Shown: positions 1 to 6,120 of the stretch, one piece after another
Layout: every line of letters starts with the position of its first letter
Position numbering within the stretch: the stretch's first letter is position 1
Made by a program: the position numbers and the translations under genes
The notes under the pieces: generated by a model
Database searches by the model: none
What the model saw: only the letters and a program-made list of their open reading frames with translations
What the model was told of the DNA's origin: nothing
From: Candidatus Competibacteraceae bacterium
Lineage (GTDB): Bacteria; Pseudomonadota; Gammaproteobacteria; Competibacterales; Competibacteraceae
Direction: 5' to 3'
Assembly (NCBI GenBank): GCA_003527885.1
Contig: DPWB01000054.1
Coordinates: forward strand, 4,518-10,656
DNA: 6,139 bases

Positions 1-506
1 TGGCGATCACCGCGCCGGAGCGGGTCAGCCGGCTGATTCTGACCAACAGCTCTCCCTGTTTCGTGCGCCGGCCCGGTTGGCCGCACGCCATCGCGCCGCC
101 GGTCTTGCGCCAGTTCGCCCAGCAACTTCGCCAGGACCACCGCGCCGTGCTCAAGCGGTTTATCGCCCTGGAAGTGTACGGCAGCGAACAGGCCACCGAG
201 CAACTGCGCCGGCTCAAGGCCATGCTGTTCCAGCACGGCGAACCGGCACTGTCCGCGCTGGAAGGCGGCTTGGCGCTCCTGGAAAACACCGATTTACGCG
301 CCGCATGGCCCCGCATCGCCTGTCCGATTTTGCTGATGTTGAGCCAGCGTGATCGGTTGGTGCCCGCCAGCGCGGGCGCGGCGCTGGTGAAGCGTTTGCC
401 GAATATCCGGCTGAAGGTGTTCGAGCGGGCCGGCCACGCGCCGTTTTTCTCTCATCTGGACGAATTTGTCGCCGAGTTGCGGGCCTTTCTCGATGCGGGA
501 CCGTGA
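1..506 (+). CDS. bioH: BioH, pimeloyl-ACP methyl ester carboxylesterase, C-terminal part
   Basis: An alpha/beta-hydrolase that cleaves the methyl ester of pimeloyl-ACP methyl ester, ending the pimelate-building stage of biotin synthesis in the cytoplasm. The gene is cut by the window start. The open frame runs from base 3 without a start codon and gives 167 residues, so roughly the first third is missing, including the nucleophile-elbow serine. What remains matches the E. coli BioH C-terminal part as I remember it: a PERV segment, then SSPCF near the start, a helical lid region, the acid residue in SQRDRLVPA (Asp codon at 351-353) and the catalytic His in AGHAPFFSH (codon at 435-437). The GTG at 63 lies inside the conserved fold and is not a plausible start. 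The gene overlaps bioC by 14 bases, and this pairing strongly supports BioH over a generic hydrolase. Only the upstream sequence could show the serine. Confidence 0.9.
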   Translation, partial: AITAPERVSRLILTNSSPCFVRRPGWPHAIAPPVLRQFAQQLRQDHRAVLKRFIALEVYGSEQATEQLRRLKAMLFQHGEPALSALEGGLALLENTDLRAAWPRIACPILLMLSQRDRLVPASAGAALVKRLPNIRLKVFERAGHAPFFSHLDEFVAELRAFLDAGP

Positions 507-1389
507 AGGCTCGCCGTTCGAACTGGATCGCCGGGCGCTGCGTCGGGCGTTCGCGCGAGCCGCCGCCGGTTATGACCGGGCGGCGGTGGTGCAGCGCGAG
601 ATCGGCGCGCGCTTGCTACAGCGCTTGGATCTGATCAAGCTCGACCCGGCGGTGATTCTGGATATCGGCTGCGCCACCGGTGAAATGACGGCGCTGCTGT
701 TCAAGAAATACCGCCGGGCGCGGATCGTCGGCCTGGAGCGGACGCCGGCGATGGTGGTGGCTGCCCGCAAGCGCGCACCGTGGCTGCGGACCCTGTACGG
801 TGCGGTCGGCGAGCCCGAGGCGTTGCCGTTAGCCGACGCCAGTTGCGACCTGATTTTTTCCAACCTGACCCTGCAATGGTCTTACGAGCTGGACCGGGTG
901 TTCGCGGAATTCCGGCGCGTCCTCAAGCCGGGCGGAGCGCTGCTATTCAGCACCCTCGGCCCCGATACCCTGAGCGAATTGCGGCGCGCTTGGTCGGCCG
1001 CCGACCCCCATCCCCACGTTCACGCCTTTCTGGATTTGCACGACATCGGCGACGCCTTGCTGCGGGCGCGCTTGGCCGAGCCGGTCATGGACGCCGAACG
1101 GCTGACCCTGACTTACCCGGACCTAACCGGGTTGATGGCGGATTTGAAAGCCCTGGGGGCCGGCAACGTCACGGCTGGCCGCGCCCGTGGCCTGACCGGC
1201 AAGGGCCGCTGGCGGGCGATGCGGGAGGCTTACGAGCAGGTCCGCGGCGCCGATGGGTTGTTACCAGCGACCTGCGAGGTGGTGTACGGCCATGCCTGGG
1301 GACCGGTCGCGGATGGCTCCCGGCAACGCGAGGACGGGACGGCGGTGTTCCCCTTGGCGGGCTTGCGGCGGCGGCGCGACGGCGACTGA
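493..1389 (+). CDS. bioC: BioC, malonyl-ACP O-methyltransferase
   Basis: A SAM-dependent methyltransferase that methylates the free carboxyl of malonyl-ACP (or malonyl-CoA), disguising it as a primer for fatty-acid synthesis; this is the first dedicated step of pimelate-moiety synthesis. The 298-residue product begins with the BioC-type region RRAFARAAAGYDRAAVVQRE (residues 17-36). SAM motif I is DIGCATGE (57-64), the acidic residue after strand 2 is in GLERTP (80-85), the SNLTLQW segment is at 123-129, and LKPGGALLFSTLGPDTL at 144-160 is typical of BioC. It is longer than E. coli BioC (about 250 residues), mainly at both ends. The ATG at 493 was chosen over the in-frame TTG at 466 because it keeps the overlap with bioH short and precedes the conserved region; its ribosome site is weak, so translation is probably coupled to bioH. 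No bioD follows within the window. Confidence 0.92.
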   Translation: MRDREGSPFELDRRALRRAFARAAAGYDRAAVVQREIGARLLQRLDLIKLDPAVILDIGCATGEMTALLFKKYRRARIVGLERTPAMVVAARKRAPWLRTLYGAVGEPEALPLADASCDLIFSNLTLQWSYELDRVFAEFRRVLKPGGALLFSTLGPDTLSELRRAWSAADPHPHVHAFLDLHDIGDALLRARLAEPVMDAERLTLTYPDLTGLMADLKALGAGNVTAGRARGLTGKGRWRAMREAYEQVRGADGLLPATCEVVYGHAWGPVADGSRQREDGTAVFPLAGLRRRRDGD

Positions 1390-1433
1390 ATCGCCGGGTC
1401 GAGCAAAATTCCCGATTTCTCAATACGCTTTTT

Positions 1434-1453
1434 GCCGGCTTGAGCGGCTTTTT
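1434..1453 (+). terminator. possible weak intrinsic terminator after bioC
   Basis: GCCG (1434-1437) and CGGC (1445-1448) can pair in a 4-bp GC stem with a 7-base loop, followed directly by five T residues (1449-1453). It sits 45 bases after the bioC stop, where a terminator for the biotin operon would be expected. The stem is short, so this is a tentative call from position and shape only. Confidence 0.3.
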
Positions 1454-1499
1454 CAGCCCAAAGCTTCGGTGTGGTCGCCAGGAAGCGGCGCGGGAGCTT

Positions 1500-1508
1500 T
1501 GCTATTAT
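1500..1508 (+). promoter_or_regulatory. extended -10 promoter-like element ahead of hyfB
   Basis: TGCTATTAT matches the sigma-70 extended -10 pattern TGnTATAAT with one mismatch in the hexamer. No good -35 hexamer is seen at 16-18 bases upstream, which extended -10 promoters can tolerate. It lies in an AT-richer pocket of a GC-rich region, after the possible bioC terminator and about 140 bases before hyfB. Transcription would begin near 1515 and give a leader of about 135 bases. The same bases contain an ATG (1507) in frame with hyfB, preceded by GGGAG (1492-1496), so a translational reading of this signal cannot be excluded. Confidence 0.4.
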
Positions 1509-1555
1509 GATCGTGGCCACACCATTGAAAATTACCCAGGCCTTGGCGGGGAGCC

Positions 1556-1578
1556 GGATCGATCGGACGATCGAGTCC
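1556..1578. repeat. inverted repeat / hairpin in hyfB leader (left)
   Basis: TCGATCG (1559-1565) and CGATCGA (1568-1574) are exact reverse complements separated by GA. As RNA, six pairs could form around a GGAC tetraloop, with three more pairs (GGA 1556-1558 with TCC 1576-1578) past a single bulged G at 1575. No T-run follows, so it is not a terminator. It could be a dyad operator for a DNA-binding regulator or a structured leader element. Confidence 0.45.
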
Positions 1579-1609
1579 CGATTCACCCTCATGCGCCCCG
1601 ATCCACCAC

Positions 1610-1627
1610 CACGCGGGTCACCGCGTG
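1610..1627. repeat. inverted repeat / hairpin in hyfB leader (right)
   Basis: CACGCGG (1610-1616) and CCGCGTG (1621-1627) form a perfect 7-bp GC-rich stem around the tetraloop GTCA. The right arm ends 23 bases before the hyfB ATG at 1651, close to the region ribosomes would load on. No T-run follows. It may influence translation or serve as an operator; the sequence alone does not decide this. Confidence 0.45.
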
Positions 1628-1650
1628 CCAGCGGGATACGTTTCTCACGC

Positions 1651-3666
1651 ATGTTGCTGCCATTGCTGTTGGGATTGCCGCTAGTGCTGCTCGCTGGCGG
1701 CGTTTACGCGGTTGTCGCCTCGCGTCGCCCGGAGAGCGGCCGCCGCATCCATGGGGCCGCGCTGGCCGTTTGCCTTCTCCTGCTGGCGCTGGCGCTGGGG
1801 TATTTGCTGGCCAGGGATTCGCCGCTCGAACTCGCTTTGCCGCTGGGCCTGCCGTGGCTGGGGATGCATTTCCGGCTGGACGCGCTGTCGGCCTTCTTCC
1901 TGATCGTGGTCAATCTGGGCGGCGCGATCACCAGTCTGTTCGCCTTGGGCTACGGCCAACACGAACGCGCGCCGGAACGGGTGTTGCCGTTCTTTCCGAC
2001 CTTTTTGGCGGGCATGAATTGGGTGGTGCTGGCCGATGACGCCTTCTCCTTTCTGTTCGCCTGGGAGTTCATGTCGCTCGGGTCGTGGGCGCTGGTCATG
2101 GCCCACCATCAGGAACCCGCCAACGCCCGCGCCGGCTATCTCTATCTGGTCATGGCCTTTTTCGGCACCCTGGCGTTGCTGCTGGCGTTCGGCCTGCTGG
2201 CGGGGCCAGCCGGCGGCTATGATTTCGCCGCGATGCGGGCCGCTCAGATCACGCCGGGCCGGTCGGCGCTGGTGTTGGTGTTGGCGTTGCTGGGCGCGGG
2301 CTCCAAGGCGGGGCTGGTGCCGTTGCATGTCTGGCTGCCGCTGGCCCATCCCGCCGCGCCCAGCCACGTGTCGGCGCTGATGAGCGGGGTGATGACCAAG
2401 GTGGCGGTCTACGGCTTCATCCGCATCGTGTTCGATCTGCTGGGCGAACCGGTGTTGTGGTGGTGGGGTGGGGTGGTGCTGGCCGCGGGCGGCGTCACCG
2501 CCGTGCTGGGCGTGCTGTACGCGCTGATGCAACACGATCTGAAACGGCTGCTGGCCTATCACACCGTGGAGAACATCGGCATCATCTTCATCGGTCTGGG
2601 GCTGGCCCTGGCGTTTCAAGCCAATTTGCTGTACTTCAACGCCGCGCTGGCGCTGAGCGCCGCGCTGTTTCACGTCCTCAATCATTCGCTGTTCAAGAGC
2701 CTGTTGTTCCTGGGTTCGGGCGCGGTGCTGACCGCCACCGGCGAGCGCGACATGGAGCGGCTGGGCGGCCTGATCCACCGGATGCCGCAGACCGCGCTGG
2801 CGTTTCTGGTCGGCTCGGCGGCGATTTCGGCGCTGCCGCCCCTGAACGGCTTCGTGTCGGAATGGATGACCTTTCAGGCGATCCTGAACAGCCCCGAACT
2901 GCCGCAGTGGCTGCTCAAGTTCCTGGTGCCGGCGGTCGGCGCGCTGCTGGCCCTGTCCGCCGCGCTGGCGGCCACCTGTTTCGTCAAGGCGTTCGGCATC
3001 ACTTTTCTGGGGCGGCCGCGCTCGCCCGCCGCCGCGCAGGCGCGGGAAACCGACCGCTATTCGCTGGCCGCCATGTTCGTGCTGGCGGGTTTGTGCTTGC
3101 TGGCGGGAATTTTGCCGGGCCTGGTGGTGGACGGGTTGGCACCCGTGGTGGCGTTGCTCAACGGCGGCGCTCGGCTGGTGGATCAATATAACCAGCCCTG
3201 GTTGACCTTGGTGCCGGTCGGTGCGTTGAAGAGCAGCTATAACGGCTTGTTGGTGATGCTGTTCATGGCGCTGGCGGCCTTCGCCGCCGCGCTGCTGATC
3301 CACCGCTTCGCGTCCGCTGTCGCCCGGCGCGGTCCCGCCTGGGATTGCGGCTTTCCCGACGCCAGCCCCGCCACTCAGTACACCGCCGGCAGCTTCGCCC
3401 AGCCGATCCGCCGGGTGTTCGGCACCCTGGTCTTTCAGGCCCGCGAGCGGGTGACGATGCCACCGCCCGGCGACCAGCGGGCGGCGCGGCTGGATGTCGA
3501 GTTGCACGATCCGGTGTGGGAACGCGCTTACGCCCCCATCGCCGCTGCGGTGATCGCGCTCTCGACCCGCTTCAACTACCTGCAATATCTCACCATCCGC
3601 CATTATTTGAGCCTGGTGTTCGGCGCGCTGGTGGTGTTGCTGTTAGGGATGGCTCTATGGCGATGA
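1651..3666 (+). CDS. hyfB: HyfB-like membrane subunit, antiporter-like (hydrogenase-4 / complex I-related)
   Basis: A large inner-membrane subunit of the proton-channel family shared by HyfB/HycC, NuoL/M/N and Mrp antiporters; it is expected to couple electron transfer in the peripheral arm to ion movement. The product from ATG 1651 has 671 residues, matching E. coli HyfB (about 672), and is almost wholly hydrophobic helices. Family residues are present: Glu139 in FAWEFMSLGSW, Lys219 in GSKAGLVPLHVWLPLAH, Lys250 in MSGVMTKVAVYG, His304 in YHTVENIG, Lys349 in HSLFKSLLFL and Lys446 in CFVKAFG. The tail segment WDCGFPDASPATQYTAGSFA (564-583) is the HyfB/HycC C-terminal signature and separates it from NuoL. 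ATG 1651 opens straight into a hydrophobic helix but has only a poor ribosome site; in-frame ATGs at 1591 and 1507 would add 20 or 48 mostly non-hydrophobic residues. It is the first gene of the operon and overlaps hyfC by 10 bases. It is HyfB rather than HyfD or HyfF by length and tail. Confidence 0.9.
   Translation: MLLPLLLGLPLVLLAGGVYAVVASRRPESGRRIHGAALAVCLLLLALALGYLLARDSPLELALPLGLPWLGMHFRLDALSAFFLIVVNLGGAITSLFALGYGQHERAPERVLPFFPTFLAGMNWVVLADDAFSFLFAWEFMSLGSWALVMAHHQEPANARAGYLYLVMAFFGTLALLLAFGLLAGPAGGYDFAAMRAAQITPGRSALVLVLALLGAGSKAGLVPLHVWLPLAHPAAPSHVSALMSGVMTKVAVYGFIRIVFDLLGEPVLWWWGGVVLAAGGVTAVLGVLYALMQHDLKRLLAYHTVENIGIIFIGLGLALAFQANLLYFNAALALSAALFHVLNHSLFKSLLFLGSGAVLTATGERDMERLGGLIHRMPQTALAFLVGSAAISALPPLNGFVSEWMTFQAILNSPELPQWLLKFLVPAVGALLALSAALAATCFVKAFGITFLGRPRSPAAAQARETDRYSLAAMFVLAGLCLLAGILPGLVVDGLAPVVALLNGGARLVDQYNQPWLTLVPVGALKSSYNGLLVMLFMALAAFAAALLIHRFASAVARRGPAWDCGFPDASPATQYTAGSFAQPIRRVFGTLVFQARERVTMPPPGDQRAARLDVELHDPVWERAYAPIAAAVIALSTRFNYLQYLTIRHYLSLVFGALVVLLLGMALWR
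3645..3649 (+). promoter_or_regulatory. ribosome binding site of hyfC
   Basis: AGGGA lies 7 bases before ATG 3657. An alternative ATG two codons later (3663) would have 13 bases of spacing, so this site favours 3657 as the start. Confidence 0.6.
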
Positions 3667-4610
3667 CCGAGTATTTCGTGCAGGGTTGCCACATGCTGCT
3701 GGTGCTGTTGCTGGCGCCGCTGCTGACCGGTTGGGTGCGCTGGGTCAAGGCGCGGTTGCTGCGCCGGCGCGGGCCATCGCCGCTGCAACCCTACCGCGAT
3801 CTGGTCAAGCTGTTGCGCAAGGACGTGGTGTTGGCCGACTCCGCATCCTGGCTGTTTCGGGCCGCGCCGTATCTGGTCTTCGCCGCGCTGTGGGTGGCGG
3901 CGGCGCTGGTGCCGACCTTCGCCGGCGGTTTGCCCTTCATGTGGGCGGCGGACTTGATCGCCATCGTCGCCTTGTTGGGAACGGCCCGCTTTTTTCTGGC
4001 CCTGGCCGGGCTGGATGTCGGCACCAGCTTCGGGGGCATCGGTTCCAGCCGCGAGATGATGATCGCCTCCTTGGCCGAACCGGCCATGCTGATGATGGTG
4101 TTCACGCTGTCGCTGCTGGCGGGCACCACCGAACTGTCGTCGGTCGCCCGTTTCATGCTGACCGCCGCCGTGGGCTTGCGGGTCTCGCTGGCGCTGGCGC
4201 TGCTGGCCTTGACCATCGTGGCCATCGCCGAAAATGCCCGCATTCCGGTCGACAACCCGGCCACCCACCTCGAATTGACCATGGTCCACGAGGCGATGGT
4301 GTTGGAGTACTCCGGCCGCCATCTGGCGCTGATCGAGCTGGGTGCGTCCCTCAAGTTGCTGCTGTATCTGTCGCTGATCGCCTGCATCTTTGCGCCGTGG
4401 GGCATGGCGGGCGCAGGCGCGGGTTTGAAGGCGTATCTGTTCGGGGGGATGGTGTATGCGGCCAAGCTGGCGTTCGGGGGGCTGTTGCTGGCGCTGTTCG
4501 AGACCAGCATCGCCAAAATGCGGGTGTTCCGGGTCGACCAATTTCTGGGGGCGGCGCTGATGTTGGGCTTGCTGGGTGCGCTGTTGCTGTTCGTGTCGCG
4601 GAGCCTGTGA
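3657..4610 (+). CDS. hyfC: HyfC-like membrane subunit, NuoH family
   Basis: An inner-membrane subunit of the NuoH/HycD/HyfC family, which links the peripheral electron-transfer arm to the ion-pumping subunits. The 317-residue product matches E. coli HyfC in length (about 315). It has an N-terminal helix, the basic cytoplasmic stretch RRRGPSPLQPYRDLVKLLRK (36-55), the loop GTSFGGIGSSREMM (122-135), AEPAM with Glu141, the hallmark ENARIPVDNPATHLELTM (192-209) and HEAMVLEYSGRH (211-222), and a closing FRVDQFLG (291-298). The acidic residues Glu192, Asp199, Glu206, Glu212 and Glu217 correspond to the charged loop and channel region of this family and are all kept, which argues for a working subunit. 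The HEAMVLEYSGRH pattern is that of hydrogenase-type members rather than respiratory NuoH. It begins inside the end of hyfB, and its stop TGA overlaps the hyfE start. Confidence 0.92.
   Translation: MAMTEYFVQGCHMLLVLLLAPLLTGWVRWVKARLLRRRGPSPLQPYRDLVKLLRKDVVLADSASWLFRAAPYLVFAALWVAAALVPTFAGGLPFMWAADLIAIVALLGTARFFLALAGLDVGTSFGGIGSSREMMIASLAEPAMLMMVFTLSLLAGTTELSSVARFMLTAAVGLRVSLALALLALTIVAIAENARIPVDNPATHLELTMVHEAMVLEYSGRHLALIELGASLKLLLYLSLIACIFAPWGMAGAGAGLKAYLFGGMVYAAKLAFGGLLLALFETSIAKMRVFRVDQFLGAALMLGLLGALLLFVSRSL
4600..4603 (+). promoter_or_regulatory. ribosome binding site of hyfE
   Basis: GGAG, 6 bases before ATG 4610, within the end of hyfC. It supports the overlapping TGATG start of hyfE. 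Confidence 0.6.
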
Positions 4611-5275
4611 TGCACGGTCTAGAATTCGATATCGCGCATTTTCTGGCCGGTGGCATGGTGGTGGTGAGCTTCCTGCTGCTGTATCAGGACCGGGTCTACA
4701 CGCTGCTCAACACCTTCGCCCTGCATTCCTTGGTGCTGGCGCTGGCGGTCGGCTGGCAGGCTTACATCCAAGAGGCCCACCACCTGTACGTGACCGCCGG
4801 CATCGCCCTGCTGTTCAAGGCCATCGTGATTCCGATGGCGCTGCGCCGCATCGTCCGGCAACTGGGCATCCACCGCACCCTGGAGGTGGTGGGGGGCGTG
4901 GGTCGCGACATGTTGGCCGGCACGGCTTTGGTGGCGCTGGCGATCATGGTCATGCTGCCGGTGACGGCGGGCGCGGACGCGCTGGCGCGCGAGGATCTGG
5001 CCTTCGCGTTGGCGGTGCTGCTGCTGGGGTTGTTGCTGATGGTCAACCGCCACAACGCCATCAGTCTGGTGATCGGGTTCATGTCTTTGGAAAATGGCTT
5101 GGTGCTGGCCGCCGCCGGGGCGCGCGGGATGCCGCTGGCGGTGGAAATCAGCGTGGCCTTTTCGGTGTTGATCGCGCTCATCGTGATCGGCGTGTTTCTG
5201 TTCCGCATCCGGGAGCGCTTCGATAGCGTGGACATGCAGGCGATGGATACCTTCCGGGAGGGCCGGCGGAAATGA
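4610..5275 (+). CDS. hyfE: HyfE-like hydrogenase-4 membrane component, NuoK-related
   Basis: A small inner-membrane subunit of the hydrogenase-4 type membrane arm; the C-terminal half of HyfE is related to the NuoK/MrpC family. The product has 221 residues (E. coli HyfE about 216), with about six to seven hydrophobic helices: roughly 11-25, 33-52, 60-77, 101-119, 129-145, 149-170 and 177-199. The key motif is GFMSLENGLVLAAAGARGMP (156-175), whose Glu161 occupies the place of the membrane glutamate of NuoK (MSLENG-type motif). A charged basic tail, FRIRERFDSVDM onward, closes the protein. The loop LRRIVRQLGIHRTLE (78-92) is a basic cytoplasmic segment. The start ATG overlaps the hyfC stop by one base (TGATG) and the stop overlaps hyfF by four (ATGA), so it is translated as part of one coupled unit. 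Confidence 0.88.
   Translation: MHGLEFDIAHFLAGGMVVVSFLLLYQDRVYTLLNTFALHSLVLALAVGWQAYIQEAHHLYVTAGIALLFKAIVIPMALRRIVRQLGIHRTLEVVGGVGRDMLAGTALVALAIMVMLPVTAGADALAREDLAFALAVLLLGLLLMVNRHNAISLVIGFMSLENGLVLAAAGARGMPLAVEISVAFSVLIALIVIGVFLFRIRERFDSVDMQAMDTFREGRRK
5256..5261 (+). promoter_or_regulatory. ribosome binding site of hyfF
   Basis: GGGAGG, 10 bases before ATG 5272; a second purine stretch, GGCGGAAA, lies closer. It supports the ATGA overlap start. Confidence 0.55.
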
Positions 5276-6054
5276 GCGGCTTGGGCGCTTTGGCGATGGC
5301 CGTGCTGCTGGTCGTTCCGGCCGGGGTCGGGTTGGCGCTGGTGGCGGTGGCCGGTTACCGGCGCGGTGCGCGGCTCAACGTCGGCGCGGCGCTGGCCAGT
5401 CTATTGGCAAGCCTCACGCTGGTTTGGGCGCGGCCGGACGCCAACCTCTATCTGCGGGTCGATGATTTCAACATCTACCTGATCGTGCTCAACAATCTGG
5501 TCAGCTTCAGCACCAGTCTGTTCAGCGCCAGCTATATCGCGCACGAGCTGGAAACCGGCCGGCTGACGCCGGCTTATCTGCGCTTTTATCACGCCACCTA
5601 CCAAGCGTTGATCTTCGCCATGAATCTGGCGCTGCTCGCTAACAACATCGGCCTGCTGTGGGTGGCGATCGAGCTGGCGACGCTGATCACCGTGCTGATG
5701 GTCGGCCTCTACCGGACGCCGGCGGCGCTGGAAGCGGCGTGGAAGTATTTCATTCTCGGCAGCCTCGGCATCGCCCTGGCGCTGTTCGGCACCATCCTGA
5801 TCTATCTGGCGGCGCAGCCGGTGATGGGGCAGGGCTTGCCGGCCATGGCCTGGGACCGGCTGCTGGCGAACGCCGGCCAGTTCGATCCGGCGCTGCTCAA
5901 TCTGGCGTTCGTGTTCCTGCTGCTGGGTTACGGCACCAAGGCCGGGCTGGTGCCGTTGCACGCCTGGTTGCCCGACGCCCACGCCGAAGGTCCGACCCCG
6001 ATTTCGGCGGTGCTGTCGGGCTTGCTGCTGAACGTGGCGCTGTATGCGGTGTTG
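5272..6054 (+). CDS. hyfF: HyfF-like membrane subunit, antiporter-like, 3' end lost at contig end
   Basis: The second antiporter-like proton-channel subunit of the same membrane arm, related to NuoL/M/N. About 261 genuine residues remain, roughly half of E. coli HyfF (about 526). Visible family features are YIAHELETGRLTPAYLRFYH (88-107), NNIGLLWVAIELATL (124-138) with the conserved Glu134, ALEAAWKYFILGSLGIALAL (152-171) and GYGTKAGLVPLHAWLPDAHA (219-238) with Lys223, His230 and Asp235. The AWKY and HELETG patterns point to HyfF rather than HyfB or HyfD. The frame appears to continue for 13 more residues to a TAG at 6094-6096, but that tail (SLIHI, then PEPTRPY) is a translation of Nextera adapter and the stop falls in the index. 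The real gene is therefore truncated by the assembly end, not by mutation. The start overlaps the hyfE stop by four bases. Confidence 0.9.
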
Positions 6055-6120
6055 CTGTCTCTTATACACATCCCCGAGCCCACGAGACCGTACTAGATCT
6101 CGTATGCCGTCTTCTGCTTG
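6055..6120. other. Illumina Nextera adapter, i7 index and P7 sequence (non-genomic)
   Basis: Bases 6055-6073 match the 19-bp Tn5 mosaic end (CTGTCTCTTATACACATCT) with one mismatch, C for T at 6073. Bases 6074-6088 are the read-2 adapter piece CCGAGCCCACGAGAC. Bases 6089-6096 are CGTACTAG, which I recognise as the Nextera i7 index N702. Bases 6097-6120 are the P7 flow-cell sequence, starting ATCTCGTATGCC and ending CTTCTGCTTG. The order is exactly that of a short-insert read running through the adapter. Up to a base or two at the junction could be genomic by coincidence. Confidence 0.98.

Noticed and set aside
63..506. GTG at 63 as the true start of a short hydrolase
   Set aside because: The conserved BioH sequence continues upstream in the same frame to the window edge (SSPCF and PERV segments), so the gene simply starts outside the window.
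780..2039. A 419-residue + strand open frame across the bioC/hyfB gap
   Set aside because: It is out of frame with bioC and hyfB, Arg/Gly/Ala-rich, and exists only because stop codons are rare in GC-rich sequence.
2457..3191. Additional + strand open frame inside hyfB as an overlapping gene
   Set aside because: It has Gly/Arg/Ala-rich low-complexity composition, no ribosome site of note and no recognised domain; it is a frame shadow.
1681..3603. A 640-residue open frame on the - strand opposite hyfB, and a 312-residue one opposite hyfC (3603-4541)
   Set aside because: Their translations are rich in Gln, Arg, His and Gly with no recognisable fold, the typical mirror of GC-rich membrane-protein codons. 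The + strand frames match known families over full length.
6055..6096. A natural premature stop in hyfF, or a Tn5-type transposon end inserted in the gene
   Set aside because: The mosaic end is followed by the read-2 adapter, an index and P7 sequence rather than transposon DNA, so it is a library artefact.
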